Shown piece by piece: positions 37,532-56,078 of a stretch of DNA of 64,000 nucleotides. The DNA is from Dictyostelium firmibasis (lineage: Eukaryota > Evosea > Eumycetozoa > Dictyosteliales > Dictyosteliaceae). The stretch's first letter is position 1. Each line of letters starts with the position of its first letter. The notes below the pieces were generated by a model. It had not been told where the DNA came from, searched no databases, and was given only the letters and a program-made list of their open reading frames with translations. A program made the position numbers and the translations under genes. Where the stretch lies: assembly GCA_036169595.1 (NCBI GenBank), contig CM069769.1:1718501-1782500 (forward strand), written 5' to 3'.

Positions 37532-38036
37532 TTTATTCTATTTATTTGATATTTGTTTCTCTCTTTTTTTATTAGAATAAATATCTTTGGCGTCTATAAA
37601 TAAAATAATGTGAAAATTAGTTTTATATATCTTATTTTGAAATTAAAAAACAAAAAAAAAAAAAAAAAAAAAAAATTATTTTAAATTTTTATTTTTTAAT
37701 TTTTCAATTTTGGAAAAAAAAATAAAAATTAAAAAAAATAATTATAAAAAAAAAAAGAAATCATATAGAAATAGGAAAAAAAAAAAACAAATAAATAAAT
37801 AAATAAGAGGAGGGTGTTATCTTTTATTTTTTCAATTTTTTTTATTTTTTTATTTTTTTGTATTATTTATTGATTTAAGGAATGATAGACACCTATTTTT
37901 ATTTTTTATTTTTTGAGTTTTTTGTTCGTTTTTTTTAATTTTTAAAAAAAATTTCAAGAAAAATAAAAAATTCAAAAACGAGTGTTTTTTTTTTTAGTAA
38001 ACAACCCCTGTATATATAAATAAAAAAAATAAAAAA
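37532..38036. other. Shared divergent promoter region
   Basis: About 500 bp of A/T runs between the minus-strand BSD gene and the plus-strand small basic gene, so it must hold both promoters. No specific site is recognised. Confidence 0.4.
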
Positions 38037-38435
38037 ATGGTAACTATTTCATAATTATTATTAAATACATTAGTTTTTTTTTTATTTTAAAAAAATTTCT
38101 TTTAAGATTAATTTCTAAATAATTAATGAATGTAATAGGCAAAAAAGAATTCATTAGCAGCACGTAAGAAACAGCACGCAGCTGATCTTGCAAAAGAAAA
38201 AAGAGAAACAGAAAAAGCAGAAATTAAAAGACAAAGAAGAATACAAAAGAGAAAGGTAAAAGGACAAATAAATAGATAAATAAGAAAAAATAGTTTTTGG
38301 ATTATTAATATATTTTTTTTAAAAAAAAAATAGGTTGAGGAAGAAAAAGTAAATAAAATTGTTTATGATGAAGTTGAGGATGAGGGAAATAAAAGAGGAA
38401 GAAAGAAAGTTAGACGTGAAGTTATGGAGGAATAA
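38037..38435 (+). CDS. Small basic coiled-coil protein; first exon is ATG only
   Basis: Exons 38037-38039, 38139-38255 and 38334-38435 give 73 residues: M, then AKKNSLAARKKQHAADLAKE, KRETEKAEIKRQRRIQKRK, and VEEEKVNKIVYDEVEDEG before a basic end. The start codon is a whole exon by itself, spliced at GTAACT to an acceptor AATAG. Without this splice exon 2 has no ATG. The product is very Lys/Arg-rich and helical, as in small nucleolar or ribosome-associated proteins, but no family is recognised. Confidence 0.7.
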
Positions 38436-38611
38436 AAAAATAAAATAAAATAAAATAAATCACTTTTAAATATAAATATTTTTTTTATTTTTTTTATCTA
38501 ACCAAAACGAAACATTTTGGAATGTTATTTTAAAAAGGTTAAAAAAAAAAAGAAAGTAAAAAACATCTTAAGACGAAAGAATAGGATTAGAAATAGTTAT
38601 TATTTTATTAT

Positions 38612-38647
<36 letters not shown>

Positions 38648-38696
38648 GAATGACAGTCTTTGATTTAAAAGAGAAAATAATATTCAAAGAATAAAA

Positions 38697-41600
38697 TTAT
38701 TTAATTAAAACAATTTCTGAAGGCGAACGACCAAAGGTTGCAGGACAATACATCTCTTCAATCTGAAAGTCAAAAAAAAAGAATTAGTTCAATGAAAAAA
38801 AAAGAAAAAAAAATTATTGTCCAAACTTACTTTTGCAGATGGTGAGATAAAAGTACCACGTGTAATTGCAATGGTTTGATATGAATAATTATAAACACCT
38901 GGATATAAAAGGTTTGAATAAATCTCAACACCATTTTCACGATTATTAACATGATCGAAATAATAACCATTGTAATAGTAGTTTGAAAGTAATGGTTCTA
39001 AACCACTTGGTAATCTATCTTTAATAACCAAAAAGCTTGAAACATTGTCAACTTTTATAGTCAAGCATACTTTAACTCTTGAGCCAGCTTTAATTTCAAT
39101 GGTTTGAGGTTTATCACTATTTTCGACAGTTGTTGGATCATGATAAATAACATCACCTGGATTTGAAACTGGACGATAAGTTCTTTTGATATAAAAGCCT
39201 CTATTAAAGACACCTTTGGAGATTGGGTTCAACGAACCATAGGAAAGATTTAAACTATAATAAAGAGTACCTTTTGTTTTTCTTTGAATTATTAAAGGTT
39301 TTTGATTCTTTAATATTTGAGAGAAAGGAATAGTGATTGTATAGTTTTCTGAATCACCAATGGTAACTCTTTTGTTTTCCAAATAGTGATTGCCCAAAAT
39401 GAGACTTGCATCCAATGTTGGATCCAATTTTTCACCACTGGAGACTTTCATCTTTTCATATTGAGAGATTGCAAAGATATTGAATGCGTTTGCTTGTGTG
39501 GTACTATAACGACCTTCTTTATTGGTGAAATGAGCTAAACCACTTATTAAACGTTCCAACAATGGATGTTCTTTACCAGTTGCTTTACCACTTTCTAAAA
39601 GTGAAAGAATTAAAATGGCTTGGGCACGAGTATTACCATAAAATCCAAAAATTGGGGTTGAATTAATGTAGGCCATAGTACCGGTGATAGTAATATAGTT
39701 TGCAATATTTTTGAAGTCAATATGACTTTTGTAGAATTGAGAGAGATAGACAAAGATCTCTTGATATTGATTATCTGGTAGATCGGATTTTGCAGTTTCC
39801 AAAATCTTTGAAATAAAGGCAGTGTGAGGTACTGGACTTTGTATAATAGTTCCATAGACAAACGATGCAAATGCTTTACTCAAAAGATATTGGAATTTAC
39901 CCTTTTCATAGGAATCCTTTTTGAATACCATTACATTGGAGGAGCCTGCAAAATAGGATGATGCATTTGCTGCCAATATTTTTGCTTCGTTTGAGATGTC
40001 AGAAATTTGATTCAATACAAAGTAAACAAACACGGAAACAAATTCATATGAACCACTCTTTTTATCATCGAAATAGGTGAAGGAATGGTCTGATGATTGA
40101 TAACGTTTCTTTAAAATAGCAACCATATCTTCCAAAGGTTTCTTATTAGTTTTAATATTTTGAAGACCCAATTCTTTTACGTCTTTATCTTCTAATAAAT
40201 GTTGATATTTAATAAAGACTGATAGGGCTAATAATTTAGAAGCCAATTGCTCTGAACATGAATACTCATAATGTAATAAATCTTTGATTGAACACGAAAT
40301 CTTTTGAATTTTTGTTTTTGACAATGTAATTGTTAAACCACCTAATTGTTGGTCTAAATCTTTCCAATTATCAAGTTTTAAGTTGTGACTTGAAATTTCT
40401 TTATTTGATTTTAGATTTACTAGACTATGATTAATCGTTGAGGATTCTAATACAGTCGAGGAATAAACTGGGAATTTAAATGAGACTGCATCACAAATCT
40501 CTTGTGAACGATCTAATAGTTGAGTCTTTGCAACAAACTGAAAATCCGCAATACAATTTGAAACCAATGCCTCAACATGAACAGGGAATATGATCCTAGA
40601 CTTTGCTGGGAGTATACCACTAAATCCTTTGGTTTCAATGTTGCAATTATTTGAACGAATTGCACCACTGAATAATAAATCACAATCTACGATTGATGAA
40701 ATTATGATTGGGAATATTGCCTTATCTTTGTGATTTAAGAAACGTGGTGGACTTGGGCGAACCATAATTGGTAATGATGAAATGAAAGAGTGCTCACAGC
40801 TACCAAATCTATCTTCACCATGATGAACCAAAGCCATAACTCTAAATGTTGAAAGATTGTCTGGAAGCTTATATGTAAATGTTATCTTGCCATCTTGTTT
40901 GGTATTTAAACTTCCAAAATAAGCCAATGGTATAAAGTTTGAACGTACTCTAATTGGTTTGTTTATATCTTGAGATGGATCTGGTTTATCAGATTCTACA
41001 GGGGTACTTGTCCCACCATGTAGACGAATTACTATATTCAGTGTTGCTTGATTAACAATTGAGAGGTCTCTAAGTTTCATTGTTGTTACTTGATCAATTT
41101 GTTTGTTTAAATAGAATAAACGTTGTGATGATGGTGGAAGTCCATCTCTATCCATAATCATTTGTTGAAGTTCACCTATTGTTGTCTCACTGGTTACTCT
41201 TAATTGAATGATTCTACCCGCCATATATTTAACACTAATGGTTTTTAATTCATTATCACCTTCGAAATCTTCAGTGTCCAATTCGACCATTTTAATTTCC
41301 TCTGGATCATTGTAAATGGTTTTATCTAATAGCGAGTTCATTCTATCTTTTCCAATGTAAAATGGATTAGTTTCAAAGTAAATACCGAATGGATTCCATG
41401 TAGTTTTAATAGAATGATTGGTTATATCTAAAACTGCTTGATCAACAATAGCTAATGAGACATGAGCATTCGAGATTGGATTTTCATTGCTATCCTTCAC
41501 ACTAATTGTAATCGTTGACTCTTCCGAAGGTGATTGGAATTTCTTACATGATTCAACCTCTACCTTTAATTGCTTTTCGCTATAATCAATTTTTACTGGT

Positions 41601-44600
41601 ATTTTTACAAAGGAGCTTGTTAAACGGTTTACTTTTTGGCCATTTACATCTACTAATAAATTACCTTCCAAATAAACGTAGAACGATGGATGGTAATAAA
41701 TCTTTTCAGTTATTTGGAATTCACATTGGTGTTGACCATCTACCAATTTAATTGGGAAAATGTTTACAATGGTATTCTCTTTGGAGCAACAAATGTAACC
41801 TTTAGCATTTAAAGACTTTGAGGAAATGCACATTTTAATAGAATCATTTAATCTATAGATCTCTTTATCTAATGAGCATTCAATATCAAGTTTTGGTTTG
41901 GTTCTAAATGTTTCTTTTCCTTTTGGTGATGATAGAGTTGTTTGTTTGACAGGTGCAGTGGACTCTTTGTATTCTAATTCTGCTTGAGATTGTTTACCCA
42001 ACACAAAGACTGAGACATTATGACATTGAGATAATTGTATACCATTACTATAGTTTAGTTTTATCTTATGGTGACCGGTTTCTTTGAATTGATAAGAGAA
42101 CTTCAATTGAGTGTCAGCTTGTGGTATAATAACACTTTGATGAACTTTCTCTGGTTTCAAATCTTCTTCGTAGGGAATCTTTTCAATCAATGCATCGATT
42201 TTACCTTCCAATGATTGTTGATTGTCATAGTGACATAATAACATATCGACATTAAAATCTTGACCGACATTGACTAAATGGGTAATATTTGAACTCTTTA
42301 AAATACCAAAATGAGTGAATTTAGTATTCTCTACAATGAATTCTTTACTAATCTCCTCTTGGTTGTTTGAAGCATCGGATACTATTGCATGAACTCTAAC
42401 AGTGCAACGAGTTGAACATTCTTGAAGAACCAAATCTAAATTATGTTTGCCAGTTATCGATCTCTTACCAGTGTATCTAAAAGTATCACCATAGATATAT
42501 TCACTGTCTCTTGAGTAGTGATAGTTGGTATTCAATTTCGAATAGTTTGGTAATTGAGGCGATACAGTAATCTTCCAATCGACTATTGTATTTGGTATAA
42601 TTTCATCAGTGTATGATTTTGCTAACAACCCAATTCCGAATGGTGTTTCTAATTCAAAAGTACCTTGGTTTGACTCTGTTGACATTGAACACTCTAATAA
42701 AAAGGTTTTCAATTTAAACTCTTGAACATTAATATCAGAGAATGAAAACTCTTCTTGACAATATTTATATGTCAATGAACAATTTCCTAAATTAATATCC
42801 GATGGTAGTTCTAATTTAAGATTGAAACAACCAAACTCATTCAATTTCGTGGTACCCTTGCAAACTTCTTTTTTCTTGGCATCTTTTAATGAATAAGCTA
42901 CATTTACCATATCATCATTTTCATAAACATCGATATAGTTCGAAAAAAAACTTTGATCTGGTAATATTACACCTTGATCGACTACAACTCTAATTGTACC
43001 TTTAATATTTACAGTATCACCTGGACGATTAATACCTTGTTGTACAAACATCATAGGGTTGAATATATATGGTTTCTTATTGAACTCTTTGATAGGGACT
43101 TTATGTAAACATTTGTTTTTACTATCCAATGTTGAAATGATCATGTGTGATCCAACTATTGATGATTTCTCCAACAATTGAATTGAATTTTTCAAAGCGA
43201 ACTCCTTGAATGAAACTTCTCCTTTGCTATTAAAACTACGTCCATCATAAACCTTTAGAGATAAATGCTTGAAGTTTTCTCCAGAGATTGAATCGGTAAC
43301 ATTTACAATGATTTGACGACCAACATCAAAAGAGTTTACATTCATTGATGTATATTGTAATATAAATGATTTTTTAGCGAGACTTTTATCTGAAATACCG
43401 AATATATCCACATTGGCAATAGATTTTCCACCAGAAAATGTAAAAAGAAGCAGCTGATATTTACAACTATGAACATTTCTTCCACCAAAGAAGCTTGATA
43501 AATCTAGTGTCGTCGTTGAAATTGGATCAAACTCTCCATTTTCATCCTTTATTCTATTCACATTAACTTTTAATGATCCAACTATCTTTTTTTTTTTCTC
43601 TAAAGTTTTCTTTGAAATTGTATGTGCTTTAATTACCAATTGTTCGGTACCTGTCGAATTAACTTTAAAAATTGGTCTATTTTTTTTTAAAAATAAATAA
43701 AATTAGTTTTTTTTTTTTTTAAATATAAATTAAATAAAATATACATACTGAGAAGTTGGATCTAAATTATAAAATGGACTATTTGAATATGGGGTTGTTG
43801 TTGGTGAAGTCCAAATTTCACATGGGATTGGAGGAAATGAAAAAATACCATTCGAAAAGGCAACTTGACCATGGATATCTTTAATGTCACGTATTGTGAC
43901 AGAATAGGTTTCAGAGTGTTTAAATTTGCCAAAAATATGAAGTGTTTTACCACTTACAGACACTGAAGTAATTTCAACAGTTGGTTTAACAAAAACATAA
44001 CTACCAAAATCTTTTGAAAGACAAGTATTATTTTCCAAAGGATTATTTGAAATAAAAACAACCTCAGTTGCCTTGTGTAATGCACGGGTTTGAAGTAGTT
44101 CAGGCTTTATACTAAGAATTGGTGGTGTTGAAAACCTTACAGTTACGTTCTTGGTTGGATTAAAATTTGTACCTTCCTTCGAAGCGATTGAACCAATTTT
44201 AACATCAACAACAATGGTACAATCATGTTTTACCATGTTTGTAGAGGTGATTAAAATGCAGAATATTTTATCTCTGGCCCTCTCATCAGTAATGGAACGT
44301 TGATCCAATTGTTTTTTCCAATGACATAATCCATCATTAGAGTCAAGTGGAACAAACTTTAAGGCTTTGAACGTTGGGTCAATTGTCGAATTAATTTTAA
44401 GATCAAATAAATTTGCAATGGCAGATGATCTACTCCAATCAATTGGTTGTGAAAATGTAAATTTAATTTGTGGTGACTTTACGTCATTATTAAAATCCCA
44501 GTTTAATAATGATTGTGGTCCGGTGGTGAAAGTAAACTCCAAAGGATCAATCTCTTCTTTGAAAAGTTTTTTAAAATTTTGACATTCAACCGATATCTTA

Positions 44601-45796
44601 TAGTTTGTTGATTGTGGGAAATAATTTGGTTGAGAATTTGACAAAGCCACACTAAAAACATCAGATAATGGTGTTTTTGGCTTAGATATTGGTAATTGGT
44701 ATCTAAAGGCAATACCATCAATTGAATGCCAAGTTGCACCTTTAATTGGTGGGTCTACTTTAATTGGGAGTTCAATTTCTTTGGTGCTGGTTAAATCCAA
44801 AAATGGTCTATTAAACATAATTGATATAGAGTTTGAAAATGAAACTTCACTAGTTGGTGAAAAATGTTCAATCTTTAATTTTGGTTTAATAATTTCTTGA
44901 TGTTCTTTTGTTTGTGTGGTAGTAGTAGTTGGTGAGGATGGGTTTAAAAAACCCAATCCATCTTTATTTGGGATATCATAAAGTGATAATCTATCTAAAC
45001 GAGTCTCCAATCTTGAATCATTCTCAGCTACTTTTGGTTGACTGAATGATTTATTTGTTGGTATTAAATTTACATTTGGTATTGTTTGTGATGCAGTTTG
45101 ATCTCTTTTTAAGTTTGGATCTTTAAATTCGTTAATTCTACTTAAAAGGTTAAATGTAGCTGAATCATCTAATCTCTCCAATTCATTTTTGGTTGCATTG
45201 ATTGATAATGATGAAGACTTAAACGATCTATCATTAACTGATAGTTTATAGTTTATTTTCTCCTCGACTGTACCACCAGCATATGTTAGATCTCTACGAG
45301 AAACACCGACGAACACAGTATCTGATTGATCTTGTTGATGATTTTGAGTTTTTTCATTTTGTTTCTTTTGATTTTGAAGGAATTGCTCTTCAATATTTAC
45401 AAGAAATGGCGATACAGCAACTATTATAGTAGAATCATTTTCAATTTTATTCTCTTCAAGTGTTGAAAAATTCTCTAATTGTTTACCAGAGAAAATGAAT
45501 CTAATTTGATGTGGATGAATAATTGATGAGTGTGCTCTTGTATAGTAATTTGCCTTCTCTTCAATAACCTTTTCATTGCTTTCATTAATATCTTTAAATT
45601 CAATATCTTTACCATTATTATTACTATTATTATTTAACTCTTCTTCATTCTCAATGAATACAGAGGATGGTAAAGGTAAATTATAAGAATGGTCTCTATA
45701 AAATTTTATTTTAAGACTATCAATTGTTGTATCTTTACTGAGATCACTGTATTTTGTTTTATAATTATTTGTTGCTAAAAAATTTATTGAAAACAT
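38697..45796 (-). CDS. Alpha-2-macroglobulin-like protein with ubiquitin-like domains
   Basis: Three exons, 45796-43749, 43676-38831 and 38762-38697, coding for 2,319 residues. Residues about 1-130 resemble a ubiquitin-like fold (RFIFSGKQLENFSTLEENKI). Macroglobulin-type beta domains follow, and the family hallmark YFGSLNTKQDGKITFTYKLP then DNLSTFRVMALV. The thioester motif C-S-E-Q is at residues 1823-1826 (Gly of animal GCGEQ is replaced, as in bacterial CxEQ forms). A second ubiquitin-like domain at about 1493-1571 (AGRIIQLRVTSETTIGELQQ ... LRDLSIVNQATLNIVIRLHG G) sits just before the hallmark. No signal peptide is seen, which is odd for this secreted family. The last exon supplies only 21 residues. 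Confidence 0.88.
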
Positions 45797-46482
45797 TTTA
45801 TTATTATTTTTTTTTTTATTTTTTATTATTTATTGTTATATTTAATTATTTTTATCAAAAATTTTTTTTTTCTTTTTTTTTCAGTTGCACTTTATTAAAA
45901 AAAAAATATTGAAATTTTTAATTTGGGAATTTTAAAAGAAAACAACCACACTTCTTTGAATTGCTTAATTTCAACCTACAAATAAAATATCCAGACACTT
46001 TTGACTGTTTTGAAAAAATTTGTGTGTCATTTCCTTTTTTACTGTTAGAGATGTGAAAATTTTAAATACAAAATAATTTAAAATGTGTTATTTTTTAGTT
46101 CCACACAACTGAATTATATGATTTATGTATTTATAAATTTGGTTAGAATTTTGATAGGGGGCACTTGAAATTTTTTCCATCAGTGGGAAAAACATACCAT
46201 TTTTATTTCTCTTTTATTAAAAAATAAAAAAAAAAGAACATAAATATGCTATGATGTTTTCAACACCTTTCTCACAATAATTGTTTAATTATAAATTTAT
46301 TTGAAATTATTTTATATCATTTGAAAAAAAAAAAAAATTTTGGCGCCGTCTCAAAAAAAAAATTTTTATTTTTTTTTAAATTTTTTTTTTTTTTTTCATT
46401 TTTTTTTTTTTCATTTTTTTTCATTTTTTTTTCATTTTTAACATCACTTGGTTTTTTTCATTCCAATCACAATTTTCTAAAG
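45797..46482. other. Divergent promoter region
   Basis: About 690 bp between the minus-strand macroglobulin-like gene and the plus-strand ELYS-like gene. A/T-rich with no coding or RNA signal seen. An upstream ATG at 46321 only opens a poly-Lys/Phe frame through homopolymer runs and is not used. Confidence 0.45.
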
Positions 46483-53056
<6,574 letters not shown>

Positions 53057-53235
53057 ATAAAATTTTAAAACATTCCCCTTGGTTTGTGTGGACATGTCGT
53101 AAATTATTATATTATTAAAGATTTTTTTTTTTTTTATCATTTTTGGTATTATAAGATCGGTATTCCTCTAATAATAATAACATTTTGGTGGTTGAATTTT
53201 CCATCAATTTAAAGTTCCAGGTATATCTGAATTGT

Positions 53236-53640
53236 CTAGTCCAATAAATATTTATCATTTTTCCCAAAAGCATCATTATTTTTTTGGGTAGTTTTATTTT
53301 TTGTTGGTTTATTATTTTCTATTTTATTTTGAATTAGAGGATTCTTTTTTTCCTCTAAACAAAAATTTTCTAATAATTTTTTTTTAATTTTTATTGTTGT
53401 ATGATCACAATCTATTTTTTTTTTTGAGTTTTCTGCATTTTTAATGATGCTATTAAAGGAGAATATCTTCTCTTATATCTGAGTATATTAATTCGATTCC
53501 AGATTTATTTAGAACCTCTTTCACAACTTCGTCTGAATATTTCCAATAAAATTTTCTTGGTTTTACTGGTTGTTTTATCCACCTTTCATATGAGATTGAA
53601 TTTTCCCATAATTATTTATACAGTTGCTTTTTAGAGAGTT
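53236..53640 (-). pseudogene. Frameshifted gene relic, unknown
   Basis: On the minus strand, one frame reads LWENSISYERWIKQPVKPRK then FYWKYSDEVVKEVLNKSGIE and LIYSDIREDI. After a frameshift near 53460 the next frame continues SIIKNAENSKKKIDCDHTTI to KNDKYLLD and a stop at 53236. The join in the middle of continuous coding sequence without splice signals marks it as broken. Family not recognised. Confidence 0.55.
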
Positions 53641-53863
53641 AAATTTACCTTCACTCTTTTTTTTTATTCTTTATTTGATCTATCTAATTGCTAATTTCTT
53701 CTTTGATTATAAAATCGCAGTTTTTTATTCTTTAATCAACTTCAGTGTTTACTATTTTTTAAAAAACATTGTGAATGATGTTTCCATTTTGAACTACTCT
53801 ATTTTAATATTTACAATTGAATTCTTAAAAGATAATCTGCAAATTTATTTTGAAAGGTTCACT

Positions 53864-54048
53864 CTTTTTTTTTTAATAACCCAATTGGATGTGTTCGAAT
53901 CATGTTTTTATTTTTTAATTATTATAATTTTAATTTTTTTTTCTGTGACCACGTTAATTCGTGGTATGACCAAGACTTAAACCAAGGCCACGGAGGCTGT
54001 GTAATTCAGTGAAACCACTATGCTAATTCAACCCCCCCCCCCCCCCCC
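53864..54048 (-). mobile_element. tRNA-like retroposon, family U, copy 5
   Basis: 185-bp element on the minus strand: a G17-18 run, TTAGCATAGTGGTTTCAC, B-box-like TTGGTTTAAGTCTTGG, perfect hairpin CCACGAATTAACGTGG, A/T-rich body, ATTCGAACACATCCAATTGG, GTTATT and A-run. It is flanked by AAAGGTTCACT at 53853-53863 and 54050-54060 (exact). It has no frame. Confidence 0.88.
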
Positions 54049-54060
54049 GAAAGGTTCACT

Positions 54061-54242
54061 TTTTTAATAACCTCATCCAATTGGATGTGTTCGAATCTAG
54101 TTTTTATTTATTAATTATTTTAATTTAAATTTTTTTTTATTCTGTGACCACGTTAATTCGTGGTATGACCAAGACTTGAACCAAGGCCATGGAGGCTGTG
54201 TTATTCTGTGTGAAAACACTATGCTAAGCCCCCCCCCCCAAA
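54061..54242 (-). mobile_element. tRNA-like retroposon, family U, copy 6
   Basis: Second, tandem copy with its own G10 head, A box TTAGCATAGTGTTTT, hairpin CCACGAATTAACGTGG, palindrome ATCCAATTGGAT and A-run. The outer flank AAAGGTTCACT at 54243-54253 repeats the same target a third time. Its head lies 44 bp upstream of tRNA-Trp, antisense to it. Confidence 0.88.
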
Positions 54243-54286
54243 AAAGGTTCACTCCTAAAGCTCTTTAATATTTTTTTAATCATAAG

Positions 54287-54373
54287 GACTCCTTAGCATA
54301 GTGGTTTATTGTAATTGTCTCCAAAACGTTAGAAGCAAGCAGTTGGTCCAGGGTTCAACTCCCTGAGGGGTCT
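54287..54373 (+). tRNA. tRNA-Trp(CCA) with 13-nt intron
   Basis: Acceptor GACTCCT pairs with AGGGGTC (one wobble). Anticodon arm ATTGT-CTCCAAA-GCAGT is completed only after removing the intron at 54325-54337 (AACGTTAGAAGCA), placed one base past the anticodon as in nuclear tRNA introns. The T arm is CAGGGTTCAACTCCCTG. The discriminator is T. Confidence 0.85.
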
Positions 54374-54403
54374 AGTTTTTCAAAGAAATATGTTAAGAGC
54401 GTG

Positions 54404-54414
54404 GGTTCGACTCC
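54404..54414 (+). promoter_or_regulatory. External B box of tRNA-Trp
   Basis: GGTTCGACTCC, a perfect B box 31 bp past the tRNA end, in the context GCGTGGGTTCGACTCC. Confidence 0.75.
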
Positions 54415-54836
54415 TGAAAAGGAGAAAATACATTCTTTCGAGAGGTTGAAAAAGGAGCAGATTGTGTTCAAGGAGCCAGCCAGGTGATCCTTATTGGTGA
54501 ATTGAGGTTAAACTTTATTACTGTTAAAGACTACGGTCAAACAATAATCATTAATATAAAAAAAAAAAAAAAATCATTATTAAAAACAGGTGTGAAAGTC
54601 CATATAATTTCAATCTTCTTATATTCCATCAGAATCCGATCAATCTTTGCATATTCCGATCAATCTCGCCGAGATATTCATTTTGGTATATCGCACGACC
54701 TTCAATCTCAACATCTCGACCCCAAAAAACATCCTCCAAGTTGGAAACTAATCCCGTACATTTACGTGATCCAACTCCATTCTAAATTTCTAATTTACGA
54801 ATTGGTCGCGTCTTCGACACCTGCTGACCTTCTCAG

Positions 54837-56078
54837 ATGAGTTACGCGGAAATTGTGACTATAAACAGTCCACCTCTCAATCACATTGATGAAGAAACGA
54901 CGAGCTTCATCGAATTATTAAAAACATCAAATGCCAAATACGAAAATTTCAACGACCGTCTAGAGGCGTATTCTAAGGAGATCGACAAATATTGCGAACT
55001 CATTAACGATGCCAACTTGACGGCCTACCAAAGGAACAATGACCATTTCCCAGTCACCTTTGAATTCCCGGGAGCCTCCAAAGAGGTGCTAGAGGCAAAA
55101 AAATTAGAATTATCAAAATTCAAAATTCCATTGGAGAACCTCTTCATATCGAAAGGCAAGAGAGCTAGAATACACGCTCTCATCAAGCACGAAAGCTCAT
55201 TAGCAGACGTGCTAGACAACAGAGCCAAACTCGGCTCCTTCTACACCTCCAGTAGAGACTTTCATGTGCTCACTGGTTCAATCAAAATCAAAGAGGAAAA
55301 GGTGGAAACAGTGAAAAAAACAATAAATGCTGTCACTCCTCTAAACACTCCCTTCTCCTTCTACCATTCAAAATACCTCAATGGCCACCTCTCAATATTC
55401 GGCCTAATAGAGTACAAAAGGGACGATAAAATCACCAATATAAACTCGTCCACTTACAACTTTAAAACATCAATAAGATGCGCCACCAGAGCCATCTACA
55501 ACGAAAAGAAATTCAAAGCCTCTTCAACCGAAAATGGCAAGGTCGAGATCAAAGCATCCGCCACAACAGCCGAAACAAAACCAGCTCACTCCGGTAAGAA
55601 AAAGGCTAACAAAAAGAAAAACAAAAAGGTGTCCCCAAGCGAGAAGGAGAGCTCGACTGTCATTACTCCGCCAGCACCTACCCAAGCACCCACCACCCAA
55701 AACACCTCTACTCAGAAGAACTCAAGCCAAATGGTTTCTGAGTCCATTCCTCCTACACTACTCTCAACCTTGGGCGATCTCATCGATTCCTGCGATACCG
55801 AAGATGAACAAACGAACCCGCAAACCTCGGGAACTACCACCTCTCAGGTAACAGATGGCCTCAAAAAAAGAGCATCACCAGAACTGCTGTCTGACGACAC
55901 ACCAAGAGCAGCACCTTACCATCCAAAAACGCCGGCAAACAATACCAATAGCACACCAATAGAATTCGAATTGGAATCTCCTTACACACCTCCCAGAAAA
56001 GATCTTGGCAACTCCAATCCCAAAGACAGTTCTGATAATTTGTTGGTGGCGATTCTCACTGCTAAGAACCAATCCTGA
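54837..56078 (+). CDS. TRE3 ORF1 protein
   Basis: 413 residues beginning MSYAEIVTINSPPLNHIDEE. No zinc knuckle or coiled coil stands out. A Lys-rich patch (SGKKKANKKKNKK, about residue 252 on) could bind nucleic acid, and the last third is Thr/Ser/Pro-rich. ORF1 products of LINEs usually package the element RNA; TRE3 ORF1 has no established fold that I can recognise. Its stop TGA overlaps the ORF2 start (TGATG). Confidence 0.85.
   Translation: MSYAEIVTINSPPLNHIDEETTSFIELLKTSNAKYENFNDRLEAYSKEIDKYCELINDANLTAYQRNNDHFPVTFEFPGASKEVLEAKKLELSKFKIPLENLFISKGKRARIHALIKHESSLADVLDNRAKLGSFYTSSRDFHVLTGSIKIKEEKVETVKKTINAVTPLNTPFSFYHSKYLNGHLSIFGLIEYKRDDKITNINSSTYNFKTSIRCATRAIYNEKKFKASSTENGKVEIKASATTAETKPAHSGKKKANKKKNKKVSPSEKESSTVITPPAPTQAPTTQNTSTQKNSSQMVSESIPPTLLSTLGDLIDSCDTEDEQTNPQTSGTTTSQVTDGLKKRASPELLSDDTPRAAPYHPKTPANNTNSTPIEFELESPYTPPRKDLGNSNPKDSSDNLLVAILTAKNQS

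Noticed and set aside
46321-46482. Upstream start for the ELYS-like gene at 46321
   Set aside because: The extra 54 residues come from homopolymer A and T runs (poly-Lys, poly-Phe); the start at 46483 follows a normal leader.
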